A DNA stretch of 64,000 bases from Fusarium oxysporum f. sp. lycopersici 4287 (GCF_000149955.1 NC_031000.1:341705-405704), one strand, 5' to 3'; shown: positions 1 to 13,100, counted from the first letter of the stretch. Numbers and translations: made by a program. Notes: a model not told the origin generated them from the letters alone.

Positions 1-102
1 TAAGAACGCTTCAAAAGCGCATGGAGTACAAAATATCCGGATATCGTGTATTCCGAGCGACGACGGTTGAGATTGAGCTTTGATTGTTGAGCGCCTCTCC
101 TG

Positions 103-113
103 TTATATAAAGG
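103..113 (+). promoter_or_regulatory. TATA-like box upstream of the esterase gene
   Basis: TTATATAAAGG lies about 130 bases before the ATG at 240 and is followed by a pyrimidine-rich stretch. Position and sequence fit a fungal core promoter. No transcript evidence is available. Confidence 0.5.
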
Positions 114-239
114 TTCTTGTCGCAAGGTCATCAGTCGAACAATCATTCATTCCCTGCCTACCTGTCAGCTTGAACTCATTCTAGCTTGCCCTCCTCTATT
201 ATCATATATCATTAAATCACTTGAAGCGTTGTATCCGCA

Positions 240-1095
240 ATGAAGCTTCTTAATCTCCTGACACTTGCTCTTCTTGGCAATCTCTCTCAGGCGAGAACGG
301 TCGACAAACGAGCCACTTTGACGCAGGTCACCAATTTTGGCAACAATCCCGGCAGTCTTAACATGTATATCTACGTTCCGGCCAAAATCGCCACCCAACC
401 CGGCGTCGTTTTTACGCTCCACGGCGCTTCCGGTAACGCCCAGCAGCAGTTTACATCTACGCCTTATGCGACACTGGCCGAGCAGTACGGCTTTATTGCC
501 GTCTATCCAGAGTCCCCCCAAGGCGCCTGGGATGCGACCTCGAGCAAATCACTTTTGCATAACGGCGGTGGCGCAAGCCAATCGATTGCTAGCATGGCTG
601 CCTACGTGATCAGCACATACAAAGCAAGCTCGAGCAAAGTATTCGTCTCTGGAGTGTCTTCTGGCGGAACAATGGCGGTAAGTTTGTCGTCTTGGGTATG
701 GGATATCGTGAGGCCTCTGACAATGCGAGTGATAGTTTACCCTTGCAGGAGCCTACCCTGACGTCTTCAAGAGCGCCATCGTCTATTCTGCTGCTTCCAC
801 GGCGAACATCAAGAACCAGTATCCAGGATATACTGGCACTTACCCGAGTATTCAACTCTATCTAGGCTCTGCGGACACCATTATTGGTACATCTACCTTC
901 AATAAGTCGCTTGCCAATTGGGCTCCGGTGCTTGGCTATGACACAACCCCAGATCAGGTGCTCACTAATAGTCCTGTCAGTGGTTGGACAACATATGTCC
1001 TGGGCAGTAAGCTAGAAGGCGTCTGGGCTCAGGGCGTTGGACATCCCGTTTCGACCCAGGGCAATGAGGACATGAAGTGGTGGGGATTTGCTTGA
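240..1095 (+). CDS. Secreted CE1/PHB-depolymerase-type esterase (acetylxylan or feruloyl esterase)
   Basis: Predicted extracellular serine esterase of the CE1 family, which removes acetyl or feruloyl groups from plant cell-wall xylan. Residues 1-18 are a signal peptide (MKLLNLLTLALLGNLSQA). The fold markers are the oxyanion region FTLHGASGN, the nucleophile elbow GVSSGG, an acid in GSADTII and the catalytic histidine in GVGHPVSTQG. Two exons are needed: 240-681 and 749-1095, giving about 262 aa with no carbohydrate-binding module. The acceptor at 748 is clear. The best-looking donor, gtaagt at 678, would put the second exon out of frame; the in-frame donor is gtttgt at 682, and the joined sequence MAVRAYPDVF is a few residues shorter than I expect for the family at this point. 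The gene is therefore either spliced at a weak donor or carries a small lesion. The CE1 assignment is strong; the substrate is not resolved. Confidence 0.82.
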
Positions 1096-2453
1096 TGATC
1101 AACGGACTGATGATACTGGCGTGGGTTGCGAGTAGCGCCAGCATCGGTTGCCCTCTAACGCCACGTATCAAATGGTAACTGTTAAGATCTAAGGTAGAGC
1201 TATTGAACATATTAGTTTAAGGGTGCAATAGCGACGCGAGAAGAATACAAAGCCATATGGTTTTCCATTGGATGTCTAAATATTTCTAAGTCCACTTTCG
1301 GCTGGAAGGCAAGGAAAAACCTCCTTTCATTGTAGCTTCGGTTACCAGAACGAGCCGCCGCACGTTTATGATTAGCCCCTATATCTTACATCCGTGCTTA
1401 GCGCATACGGATGCGTATTCGAGCGGTCAGTAATTAGTATAAGGCAGAGTCTCGATGCGTGCTTCGGTAAGAAGTGCGAGAAAGTACTGCCTGAAGCCCT
1501 AGTAAGTGTGGAAGTTCTGTATTCAATGTATGTTCCAAGCTTTCAAGGTTATAAGTGTTGGAATACTTCAAGGGTTGTCCTGTGTTTTGAATAATGTTGC
1601 TCGTCCAAGCCCTTAGTGGGGTCGACGTGCTGGATATTCAACTCAGCTGAGTATTCACCCCCAGAATATAGGAGCGCGCATACCCAGCCACTCCGCCAAA
1701 TGGGCCTCAGTCCCAGATAGATCAGAAAAAATGTTCGCGTTGGATATCATATGACAGTGGCCCATCGAGTCAGAGTTCGAACGTTCAATGCCTGTGCGCT
1801 GCCTGACCGTGTCATGAAGCTACTCAATCTTCCTAGGCTCCATACGACACAATGAAAATCGGACATGCCTGTCAAACCGTCGAATTATTGACGCTTGGAA
1901 TTAACGCGTGATAACACATCCGATCAGAATACCGGCTTCCAACCTACTGAGGATCCTTCAGCTTATAGAGGTGTAAGAAAGATGGAACATGATGTTATAT
2001 AATACGGAAGCCTCGGAGATGGCCAAAGGATATCAAGGCTACATTAGATTCAGATATGACATGTTTCAATCTAGTTCTGATCGGCGAGAAGCTTCGCGTA
2101 AATAAGTTCAATGGCATTTTGCCGTTATTTCACAGAAAAGAACAATCACACTGGACTTGTACTTAAAAACAGATTTAATGGAGTTATTATTAGCTGCCTG
2201 CACTAATACCAGGGAACCCCTTCAAAACAGCATTGGAGTGCTATAGTAAGTAGATTGAAAATCAGAGACAGCTCTAAAGAAACGCAGGATCTCTTGTTCA
2301 ACCATCGCTTCGCCCAATACGCTCTCGCCCGCAGAGTACCAACAACCACTCCGAACACTCACCAGCACAGCTAAAGAAAAGCATCGTCCTGCGACTATCA
2401 GTCGACAACAGGTGTGTATGACTGCCTCATACTGTCTCTCCTAGGGAGGCCCT
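1096..2453. other. Intergenic, no gene recognised
   Basis: About 1.36 kb between the 3' ends of the esterase and the DUF1996 gene. I see only short unsupported reading frames and no repeat matching the rest of the window. Confidence 0.5.
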
Positions 2454-3553
2454 CTAGATAGTCCTGGTCTTGACTCGTCTTCCACGTGCCAAGGTTGGGC
2501 TCGCCGTAGCAAAGCTGGTAGGTTGAGCGGCAGTCGTTACAGGCACGGAAGTCGCGTTCACGGCGTCGGCTACAGCAGCTCCACCGTTCATCATCTCCAA
2601 GCTTGTGTAGTAGTCGCTCGTCCCGTTGTCAGGGTCCTGATCAGTGGGGGTACAGCCAGAATCTGCCGCAGCGGATCCGTGCTCACCACTGATGAACTGG
2701 CCATCTTCGTAGCCACCACCGCCAGAGGCGAGCATGTTCTCGGCAGAATCTTCGTACCAGCCGTTGATGAAGTCGCCGTGGAAGCAGTAGCCGTTGCCCG
2801 AGGCGCTGCCACACGACAGCTGGAAGGGAGCATCACCGCTCCAGCCGTTGGGCACGACAGCCTTGGTGTCGTAGCGGGCAGCATAGCGAAGCTGAGGGAT
2901 CGCCTTCATGCTTTCGGGACACTTGTTAGAGTCGTCGCTCCAGTCATACTCAGCGAGGTTGTCCAGGTTGACGCAGTTGGGAAAGCGCAGCGAGACCTGC
3001 AAGTGCTGGTCGCAAGTACTGGTGGGAAACTTAGCGATATCGGATTCACGCTCGTCGGACCCCTCGCAAAAACCATTCCAGTCCATTAGAAGGATGGTCG
3101 GCCTCGGCTTGGGTCTGCGCAGATGCGTTGCCAGAGATCATGGCAAAATCCTGGGGGATGGAGATCTCGGCGAAGGCATTAGTGTAGTAGGTACTGAAAT
3201 AGAAGACGGGCACTTCAGTGAAGGTGTCACCATCGACATAGTACAATGTGGGGATCCCTATCGGCCAAGTCAGATGTCGGTAAATAGCAGGTGAGTCAGT
3301 TGCGGTTACACATACAGTAAACGGACAAGTCGTTGGCATTCTGGCCACTATAGCAGCCGTTTTGCAGATCAGACGAGGTAGGCAGAACGTTGGTGACAGC
3401 ATCACTACCGAAGAAGGTGTGCATATGCGAAGTGTAGGTGCCTGGGACGACAATAGGATCAATGTTCTTGTTCATGAATGGCTCATGGTGAAGTTCGGTC
3501 CAGGCTGCTACCAGATTGGCGCTGACGGCAAGGAGGCACAGTGTAGGGCGCAT
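2454..3553 (-). CDS. Secreted DUF1996 protein, reading frame broken by one base
   Basis: Fungal secreted protein with a DUF1996 domain; the biochemical function of this family is unknown. The start at 3553 gives a signal peptide (MRPTLCLLAVSANLVAA). The family signature SHMHTFFGSDA follows, then an intron at 3258-3315 (GT-AG, 58 nt) that restores SVYWIPTLYY. A Ser/Thr-rich tail ends in a basic RGRRVKTRTI. Exon lengths sum to 1042 bases, one more than a multiple of three. The frame changes exactly at the conserved stretch W-F-C-E-G, where the plus strand has five A's at 3068-3072; four would keep a single frame of about 346 aa. Either this is an assembly homopolymer error or the gene is freshly inactivated. 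Confidence 0.8.
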
Positions 3554-4558
3554 CTTAGCGAAAGAGAGAAATGAAGAAAGGTAAAGAATGTATATAACTG
3601 ATCACAGATCAGAGCATGTAATGAATGAATGAGTTTTGCGGAAGAAGGAAGCGAAACACGAAGATACACAAACAAGAAAAGAGTGATGAATTGATATTAC
3701 TCCAAGACACAGCTGTGGCCAGGCTCTTATATGTCCAGCAGCCAGTGCATGGAGATGCTTTCGAAAATTAAAATTCTTTGTGCCTCCCACATTGCGGACT
3801 AGGTTGGGACCCATTTGGTGGAGTAGCTGCGTATGTGTGCTCCTGAATTCCTCGTGGATACTCGTTCAACTGCAAGCAGCTTACCATGAATCGTTTATCC
3901 TTCACCTGCGCGCGAAGCCCAATGCATCTACCTACAGCTTCTGCCAGGATGTGTATTTATGAAGTGTTACGTGCAGTCTCAGGTGGACGAAGCCAAGGTG
4001 GCCACGAAGAAGATGGCCATGAAAGGAAAGTTTTTAATCAGGACTCTGTATGACTGTCGGTCGGCACGACCAAGCCAGTCTAGTCTGGTTTCAGTTCTAG
4101 GAAGCCAAGGCCAACGGTCAATTTGAGCCGGCTTTTTCAGGGGCTTGACTTCGGGGTCTTAATTTGAATTGATTGATTTGAAATGTTGCGAGCGTTGGCC
4201 AAGACCACTAACAAACGGCGGCTGAACCCAAATTTACGGCGTCCATTCGGACTCGCGGAGTGACTGAAATCGCGTGATAGCGCTAAACCGCCTTAATGAT
4301 ATCCGAGACATTGTCGCATCCCACGGCTTTCGGATAATGTGGCGTGATCCCCGAGAACTAGTCCATTTTCGTAATATCCGAAGACAAAGCTTCAGGCAGT
4401 GCAGTTTAGTAACATTCCGAGCCTCTAGAACCGACTGTTTTCTTTTAGGCCAAAAACACTCTCAGAAACAAGCTGCTTTACCTAAGATCGGTTGCCTGTC
4501 ATCAGTCCTCTTCCGTTTCCTCACTTAGCACCACATCAGCCAACACAAGGACCTGACG
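3554..4558. other. Divergent intergenic region between the DUF1996 and D-lactate dehydrogenase genes
   Basis: Shared upstream region of two divergently transcribed genes. A tatata stretch at 3591-3596 lies about 40 bases before the DUF1996 start. No other gene or repeat is recognised. Confidence 0.5.
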
Positions 4559-6563
4559 ATGCGACGCTTTACTCGATCATCAGCTCGCTCCATTGCTCAA
4601 TGGTCGAGAGCAGTCTCAACGAGAGCAGCTCCAGCGGGAGATCTTTATCGTCTTAGATCCATTTTATTTACGTCTACCGGCGCCTTCACCGGAATTATAA
4701 TCGGAACTATAGGATCTGCCATATGGTTTGTCGAGGGCGCAGAGCGACTGCGAGCTGATGTCCAGACACCACAGACTAGACCCTATGCTAGTCCAGCAAC
4801 CACAAGGAAAGTATGTTCTCACCTCTGCGTGACCTCACTGGCTTGATCTACTGTACTTTCAGGGGCTAACGGTGCACCATCAGGGGATCGCACAAATTCG
4901 TCAGGAACTCGGAGACGATGCGGTGAGCACGGACGAAGACGACATAGAAGAACACGGATTTTCAGAATGGTCGACGTCGAATTCGCTCGTCAGGCCGGAA
5001 GCCGTCGTCCGCCCGACAAGTACGGAGGACGTGGCCACTATAGCCAAGATCTGTTTTCGCTACAAAATCCCGATGGTTCCATACGGTGCAGGTTCGAGTG
5101 TAGAGGGCAATTTCTCCTCCACACATCCCGGGATCTGCATCGACTTGTCTCTCATGGATAAGATTGTGGAGTTTCGTCCAGATGACTTGGACGTGACTGT
5201 CCAGGCTGGCGTAAACTGGATGAACCTCAACGAAAACAAAGAACTTAAAGAGACCGGGTTGTTTCTACCACTTGATCCTAGCCCAACCGCACAGATTGGT
5301 GGCATGATCGCCACAAACTGCAGCGGAACAAATGCCTTGAGGTATGGCACGATGAAGGATTATGTTCTAAACTTGACAGTTGTATTGGCGAATGGCTCTA
5401 TTATCAGGACTAGGCGTCGGCCACGGAAGACTTCGGCTGGCTATAACCTAAACGGCCTCTTTACCGGATCTGAAGGCACACTTGGAATCATCACGGAGGC
5501 GACTCTGAAACTCGCGGTTGTACCATCTAGCTACAGCGTCGCAATCGCTACCTTTTCCACAGTGAAGGATGCTGCAGACGCAGCGGCCAAGATGATACGC
5601 CAAGGGATCAACCTCGCTGCCTGCGAACTGATGGACGATGAACAGATGAAGGTTATAAACAAAAGTGGTGGAGTGGGCGGGAAGCTGTGGGAAGAGTTGC
5701 CGACTTTGTTCCTCAAGTACGTGGTTTCTATACATGGATCGCCGTCAATCAAGCCTAACATAGCGCACTAGGTTTTCAGGCTCACAACAAAATATCGAGG
5801 ACAGTGTTCGGTCGGCAAAAACCGTCAGTAGTTCGTCCCAAGTGCCAGACATTCCTTTCTGCGAAGACGAAAGAAGAAATGGACTCTTTATGGTCCGCTC
5901 GCAAGCAAGCTCTCTGGGCTTGCCTGGCAACTCGCCCAGAGGGCACGGAAATCTGGTCCACGGATGTAGCAGTTCCAATCTCTCGTATGGCACAAATGAT
6001 AGGTACTACATACGCCGGATCTTAGATGTCTCGATATTTCTATGTAAAGCTAACATATATTTACAGAGGAATCCAAAACCGATGCAATGCAGTTAGGTCT
6101 CTTCTCGAGCGTCCTAGGTCACGTTGGTGACGGCAACTTCCATCAGATGGTCATGTACAATCCGAAGAGACCTACAGACGTGACAAAGGTTAAGGACTTC
6201 ATAAATGGAATGATGCACAAGGCTTTAGAGATGGAAGGAACTGTATCGGTAAGACGTCGGATAACTGTTGTGTCTGGAAATTGTGCAGCTCTAATACGTA
6301 AACAGGGCGAGCATGGCATTGGTATCGGGAAAAAGGTATGCCGGCACGCACTCTTGGAAAGGCAATAACACATGATAGAATGATACTGATAACTGTCGCA
6401 GCACTGCCTACTCGAAGAATTGGGCCCTGACACAATTGGGGTAATGAAGGCTATCAAAGGTCGTTTGGATCCCCAGTAAGTAATAGATATCCCAGTGCAA
6501 CGCGTTTGCTAACAAGAAAAATCTAGCTGGCTTATGAACCCTGGTAAGATATTTGATGAGTAA
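4559..6563 (+). CDS. Mitochondrial D-lactate dehydrogenase (cytochrome), FAD-linked
   Basis: FAD-dependent enzyme of the DLD1 family, oxidising D-lactate to pyruvate with electrons passed to cytochrome c. The N-terminus is arginine/serine-rich like a mitochondrial presequence, followed by a membrane segment near residues 40-57. The FAD-binding domain shows PMVPYGAGSSVEGN, IGGMIATNCSGTNALRYG and GLFTGSEGTLGIIT. The C-terminal FAD-oxidase domain shows SLWSARKQALW, GHVGDGNFH and GEHGIGIGKK, ending WLMNPGKIFDE. Seven exons: 4559-4810, 4863-5716, 5772-6002, 6067-6248, 6306-6335, 6402-6475, 6527-6563, all with GT-AG introns of 51-66 nt. Exons sum to 1660 bases, one too many. The frame slips between residues matching SVRSAKTVSSSS and TFLSAKTKEEMDSLW, at CCC 5837-5839. 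With one C fewer the protein is about 552 aa, the usual family length. Confidence 0.88.
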
Positions 6564-7095
6564 AATTGGCTCCTCTAAAACGGCGCGGGCCTACTTAGAA
6601 ACCCGGATAAAAACCTCATAGATCATGTTTCTGTAGAAATAAACTCTTTGATAGAATACGCATTGGCGAGATACCGTAGATCGCTGCTTCCATACTTGCA
6701 TGCCTCGCACTTGCTGCTCCGTGAGGTCATAATAAGTCATGATGGGCGATGAAATTACCAAGCAAGGCCTGTAGCGGTTGGTTGCTGGAGTTAGTAACAC
6801 CGGAAGCGGTCTCCAATGTTCCGGACCACTAAATTGTCGTCTAATTACCTCTCTGCCTATCCACTACGTATAAGAAACCCCGCATCCCTCCTCCGGCGGT
6901 AGAGCAAGCTCCTTCTAAGTTAGTACCCTCTTTGCCACTAAACGCCGTTTTTTTGTAAAAGGTCAATAGCCACATTCTGTGCCATTCGGCAGTTCCATTA
7001 CTTTACCCCCAGATTGCTGTTTTCACAGTCTTCACCAGCCTCTATCCCTTTTATCTTTTCTTCTCGATTTTGGTGGCCCACTCGAGGTTGGAATT

Positions 7096-9610
7096 ATGGA
7101 CAAGAACGGTCCAGAACAAAACTCATCTTCCGAAATGAGCATTCGAGGTAGCCTTCAATTTCAACCGCCCAACAGGGCGGCGTCGCCGACAAATTCGAAA
7201 AGACGCAGAGCATACCTATCGTGCGAGACGTGTCGCAAGCGCAAAACGCGCTGCGTTGCCAACTCTTCAGGCCAATCCCAGCCTTGCCAGCGATGCGTGT
7301 GTGAGAGAAGAGAGTGCGTCGTTCGGAGCACAAGGAATGTATCCCGCAGGCGCCCAAGAAGTCCGGCGCCCCAAGATTCACCGTTCTCGCCAACTTCCAC
7401 AGGCATCGTCAGCGACGACAAAGCACAGGAAATCGGCTCTAGCAACGTTCGTGGAGGCAGTGACTGTGGAAGTCACCTTGAGGGATTTACGGCTGAGGCT
7501 GGAGTGTTTCAATGTGAGCCTTCACCCATTGAGCCAACTCCGTCAGCTTCGCATTCCTCCGCCCGCAGGAGGATTATGTCGGCCCATTCACACAACACAG
7601 CCGATGACCTAGATCTACTTACGTTCACTGCTGCTAGTCAACAGAGCAGGGGCCAAGAGGTAACATCCAAGACAATATGCAGTCACAGTCAAGCATCAAA
7701 CGCACCCACCATCTCGACCGATGCTGCCGATTGGGAACGGTTTATCTTGATTAAGAGAAGAATTCTGAGTAAGACTGAGTTGATCGAGTATCTCGATTTC
7801 TATTTTACTATCATGTGGTCACTCCGCCCTGTTGTACCTCCGTTCTATCGGGATCGTGACCAATATGGTACCTTGTCGATCGAGGAACCTTTGCTCACTC
7901 TAACACTCACCACCATCTCATCTCGCTACCATGTGCTCTCCGGGTCCCATGGTGAGATACGGTCCGAAAGAATCCACTGACAGACGTGGAAGATTTGTCA
8001 GCGGTATCTGCAGTCGGCTCTCTGGGGCTCATCGTACACACGTTCCTCTGGTGCCGTCGCCTCCATGTTACTACTAATTGAATGGCATCCCAAGTCAATC
8101 AACAATACAATCGCATTTAGCGATGATGAAGAACCTACAGGTATGACCACTGGACCTCAAGAGGTTTTGCAACGCCAAAGCGAACCTTGGGGTACACAAT
8201 CGGGTCAGTATACTTCGTTGACGAGCCAACAAAGATACGGCATGGCTACGCTCCTCGAGAGCCTCAATATTGTGGCTCCTGCTTATAGAAGCAATAAGAT
8301 GTCATGGTAAGTGCTAAATCACTTTAACTTCCATTTTCAGATCTTGCTTGTCTTATGATTAGTCACGGACTCTTTACACGATAGATATAGGATGCTACTT
8401 TCGAGCGCTATCGCTCTGGCTCAAGAAGGTTGTTGTTTTGACCACGATCAACAAAACACAGGTCAAGAATCGCTCACGTCAACAGCGCAGTCCGCCAGAG
8501 ATGCTCTGCGACAGCAATGGAACCAGTTGACTTGTGTTTTCATATATTTAACCGACGAACACTTGAGCTTACGTTTAGGGTTGCGCCCGCTTTTGCCTGA
8601 GAGTCAGACCGAGGCGGTGCGTTACCGATTCTCTACGACTTTTGCTAGCCTGCTTCCTGATAGCGCCCTTTGGGAGAGTTACTATGAACTCTTTAACGAG
8701 ACAAGAAAATCGCGCACGCTTCTACAATCCCTTCGAAAACCAGGAGTATCTACACCACCTAGTGTCGACATCCTACCTGGACTAGAACATGTCAACAGAG
8801 CGTTATCGCGCTGGAGAAGGAGCCACGAGAATCTGAAAACAAACCAATCCGAATTGCTAAACGCATGCATAAATCTTGAGTATCACTACACGGTCATGTA
8901 TAGCTGCGCTCCGGCAGGCCACGTTCTGCACAACAATGCCTCCATGGCATTGGCTGATGATAAGAGAAAGGCTCTGTTGGTACTGGATGAAAAGGCAGCA
9001 CATGCCAGCCGCGATATACTCTCTATTGTAACAAGCATCCTGAGACCCTCCCACATGACACGGTATCTCCCCGTGCGTGCTGGTTGTTTATTGTCTCCGC
9101 CAATCTGCACCTTCTGAGGGTTAGTTCCACCCCGATCCTCCTCACAACCTTCAAGCCTCTTTTTTCTCTTCAGGACTGATACTGTTGCATACTTTCCAGA
9201 GCACTTTAATTCTTGATTCACGTGTAAGCGAAGCACATAAAAATGTACAACTGTTACGAGATTCAATCGCGGCAATGCGGGAGGGAGCCGCGGACGATAT
9301 TCACATGTCCGTGCGGTACGCGCGCTTTCTAGAAATCCTGCTTAACGCGTCTCTTTATTCTTCCTCTCGGGCTCACAGCCCATCGGGAGGAGATCAGGAG
9401 GGCCTTGCACATCAAGGCTCAGGGGACATTATAATTCCTCAAGTGGAGGATAATTTTCCTGAAGTGTCTAGTGCTTACCAAAACTCAAGCTTTATGGCAA
9501 CCTCAATATTGGACGACCTAGAGATGTTCGAATTTCCTCAAAGCTTTACTGTGCATGGAGATTCACTTCAATGGTGGAATAACTTTAGTGCTTCTTTAGC
9601 AACTAGCTAG
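7096..9610 (+). pseudogene. Zn2Cys6 transcription factor with fungal-specific TF domain, stop codon and frameshift
   Basis: Binuclear zinc-cluster regulator expected to act in the nucleus. The start at 7096 gives MDKNGPEQ. A basic stretch SKRRRAYLS precedes the cluster, spaced C-x2-C-x6-C-x10-C-x2-C-x6-C. The middle-homology region runs through SSRYHVLSG, LLLIEWHP, SNKMSW and LPVR. Exons: 7096-8306, 8391-9119 and 9200-9610; joined lengths are 2351 bases, one short of a multiple of three. Two lesions are seen. A TGA at 7978-7980 falls inside a run that otherwise continues in frame as QTWKICQRYLQ. Near 9075-9077 a base appears missing, after which the other frame reads CWLFIVSANLHLL. Both breaks fall inside conserved sequence, so this copy is likely non-functional (about 783 aa if whole), unless both are sequence errors. 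Its targets are unknown. Confidence 0.8.
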
Positions 9611-9813
9611 ATAGAACTATAAGGACAATACTTGAGAGCTATTACTTTACTATATAAGCCCTTAATAATATTCTTAACTTGTTAATCTGTATTATTTAAT
9701 TACCTATAGTATATATATTTATAGCTTCTTATATAATAGCAGGGCTCTTAATAACTATAATTTATTAAATTACTTTTAACTTATAATATTTAGATAACTT
9801 AAATTAAGATAAC
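9611..9813. repeat. AT-rich low-complexity stretch
   Basis: Nearly all A/T with many TA steps, between the 3' end of the zinc-cluster gene and an LTR. It resembles the 10-13.6 kb relic block and probably belongs to the same decayed repeat. Confidence 0.5.
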
Positions 9814-9963
9814 TGTTGAACAGGTGCTGGGGTCTCACGTGCAAGCAGGGATACTTTAAGATTACTGCCGAAATGGTAAAACCTCTAAGGGGTAGATTTC
9901 AACAGAACACAACATGAATACACCAATTCACATCAATGAACCGAATACACGTAATGTCTGGCA
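9814..9963 (+). mobile_element. Solo LTR of the copia family present at 13.75-19.7 kb
   Basis: 150 bp beginning TGTTGAACAGG and ending GTCTGGCA, matching the 152-bp copia LTRs at 13752 and 19522 apart from a 2-bp deletion and a few substitutions. The flanking pentamers (ATAAC and CTTAC) do not match. It may be a recombination product between elements at different sites or an old insertion. Confidence 0.85.
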
Positions 9964-10070
9964 CCTTACTAGTAGGCCTCTGATCCTTATTGGTGGCACA
10001 TGAATGTCAGCTGGCAATAACGGAGGACTGCCTTATTTGCATACCATAGGCATAAGAGTGAAATAAAGGA

Positions 10071-10170
10071 NNNNNNNNNNNNNNNNNNNNNNNNNNNNNN
10101 NNNNNNNNNNNNNNNNNNNNNNNNNNNNNNNNNNNNNNNNNNNNNNNNNNNNNNNNNNNNNNNNNNNNNN
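10071..10170. other. Assembly gap (100 N)
   Basis: Exactly 100 N, the usual placeholder for a gap of unknown length. Confidence 0.95.
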
Positions 10171-13100
10171 AAGCAGATTTCTGTGGCGTTCATACAAACT
10201 TTATTGCGGTCTGTTAGGATAACTGATGGAAGCCTTGTATAGCAGAGCTTATATAGGGACTTAAGCCGGTCTGAGACCTATAAGTAGTCCTGCTTAGTCT
10301 TGCCGCTAAGGAATGCAAAGACTATACAGAATGATCGCTAGCAGGCATTAACGCCAATCATGTTAAGCAATGGCATTCTGTATTTGTTTATTTTATATAT
10401 ATAGTCGAGGAAAAGCAGATCTGGGTAGGCCTAAAGGTAAGCCAATAAGTCTAGATAGGCAAACAACACCGCCATAATTCAGTCATCCAAATCAAGCCGC
10501 ATTTAGTTCCAGAACCCTTCCTCATCCAGTTGGTTAGTAAAGGCATGTATAGTACTTTGGCCCTCATAAAGTTCTTGTTTACTATTTGCGATATGATTAT
10601 ATATATCTTGCTGCATTACAATGGTGTTCGAATTCTGACGGATATAAGTCCTAATATCGTTTGGCGCTACTCCTGCATTTATTAGGCAGCTGACTGTTGA
10701 CCTATCTGCACCAGAGAGCTGCCGATGGACTGAATGGGCCGATTTGTGCTAGCTTGGCTTGTGGTTGTGTATATAAAACCGGCTGTCTGGATGATGCCTT
10801 AAAGACCAAGTCGCCTTATTTAGGGATTCCTTTGCGATAATCGAGAACCAACAATTGATTCCTCGCGTGGTAGTCTTATGCTGGCGGTCTTTTGATACGC
10901 TAGGCAGACAACACCATCGATTGCATGCATAGGAGATAATCTGCCTGCTGCTAGTTAACTGTGAAGATCTTCCAGTCTATTGGCATAGAGTCCTTCTGTC
11001 TTATTATGATTACTATTGATTCCAGTTAGCAACCCTCTATTACTCTTAAAACACTGGAGATTTCCAGTCCTACTAGGCTAGAATACTATACACTCTCTTA
11101 TATATAGAACCCCCTTATATAAATGATCCTATATATTACTTAGATATAGATATATGCTATATTCTCTTTAACAGGTCTAGATTCTCTGTAAAGCCTAATC
11201 TTTATAATGCTTTCTTCTAGCTTTATTATTTTTATCCTTAGATGCTATTTTAGATTAGTGCCTTCTGTATTAACTAAAGTAATTTGCAGGAGTATAAATT
11301 TTAAGTAGGTATTATAGACTGAATCTTTAGAGCTGCTAGTTGTATTATTATTTGGCTAGGGAAACCATTTACTGATTTTAAGCTAGGGCTTTCGTGTTAC
11401 GAACCCCGCGGTTACGTCACGTGTACCCCACTTTTTTTCAACCCATCACTAAGGACTCTCGAGACGATCACGCTCTCGAGCGTGATCGCCTACAAAGGAT
11501 CACGACTCCAACCGTGATCTCCTAGAGATCATCTCTAGTATATAGACCACATTCACTAGCACTTTCATAGATTCTAGCTCACCAGCTATCAATAAAACTT
11601 CTTTACATTGATCAAGCCTAACACGCATTGAATCTACCATTAAGAGACGTGACACTTCGACAAGCTCAGCTACACGCCCTACGCAATCTGCCAACAATAA
11701 ACCTAGCACGGCTTAGTTTATCCACAGTTGGAAACCAACCGTCACATTTCGGTTATAGAATATATGGCCTATATTGCTGCTACTACTTGCAAAGCTATTA
11801 TCTAGGAGCAGAAGTATCTTTTTACCTATTACCTAGAAGAAATGAAAGAGGCCTATAGACTTGACTCCTTAAGTTTTGATGAGGTTAATGCCTTGGTTAT
11901 GCTCTTTAGATGTTAATGGCTTAGGAGGCAGTAGGTAATTTAGGAAGTGGCCTTTACAGGGCAGATTAATATTATATGCAATAAAATAAGCATCCTGTTT
12001 AATAAAATCGGGTTAATAGTGTTATTTTGTACTTAAGTGGCCTAATTGTGGCAATTAGTAACTTACTGATTGCATATAAGAAAGATATGCATTTATTAAA
12101 AAAGATATATATTGTCTAGACTAGGAAGACTAAGTAGTCTGTAAATGGTTTAAAGTGGGGTGTAGCAAGCAAGGGGGTATATTGCTTTTAGTTAATTTTA
12201 TAGCAGGAACTGCAGAGAATACTGTAACTGTTAGTTAAAGAAAAGAGAGTATAGTTAGCGTTATTCTTTTAAAGCTGCTAATATAGATAGTCGGTTTTGA
12301 TTGTAGAGACTGTTGCGATACTGTATACAGACTGGCCAGTATAATTAGTTGTATTGTTAGCATTTACAGTCTTAATAGCATTCTGTAGAGACTTTAGCTA
12401 AATTATTGCCTTAATATGGCTATTATGCTCTATAATGCAGTAATAGAGATTCTGCAGACAATTAGAAGTTTATCTCTCTTAGGTATTATTAAGAACTTGG
12501 CTTTATTTAAGACCTTAGGATTACTGTTTTAGGTCCGACATTATCCCCTAAAACAGGCGCTAAATCTTATAGCTGGGCTAAACTTTAAGTTTTTAAGCAA
12601 GTTTAATATATCCTAATCTATAAATAACTATAGCTAGATATAAGGTTAATTTTTATATAGATAATAAGGACTTGCATGCCTGTAGCTTCCTCTTAGGCTA
12701 TATTAAAGCTATAAGCAAGCCTCTAAAACCCATGATTTATAATAGTAACTTTGCTTAGTATGCTATAATGCTAGTTAATGCAGATAAGATATACCTCTTT
12801 ATAAACCAGCCCTTTAAGGAGGCATTCTGGCGAATATTAGTATTTAACTAGGACTTATCTGACTGCCTAGCTGAACTCCTTAAGGCTAAGCATTTTTAAG
12901 ATATGGTACTTATGTTTATAGTTAAATAAATAAGCAATGAGTTTTAATCTAGAGGTATAGATGCTTAGATGCTGTTAAGACCTTTCTATAGACTTTAAGG
13001 ACTATGGATATACTAGAAGTTAAATATCTAAAGTTAAGTCCCTGTGTGATAAGTAGTTTCCTTATATTATTTTGCAGTAGGTTTGGCTTCCTTCCTGAAG

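Noticed and set aside
165..521. Minus-strand open frame of 118 codons
   Set aside because: Shadow of the esterase exon on the opposite strand; the plus-strand protein has a signal peptide and catalytic motifs.
2523..3089. Plus-strand frame of 188 codons over the DUF1996 gene
   Set aside because: Antisense shadow with no motif; the minus strand has the family signature and a proper intron.
7950..7982. Possible tiny intron removing the TGA at 7978
   Set aside because: gtgaga...cag would be about 30 bases, below any fungal intron, and would delete conserved sequence.
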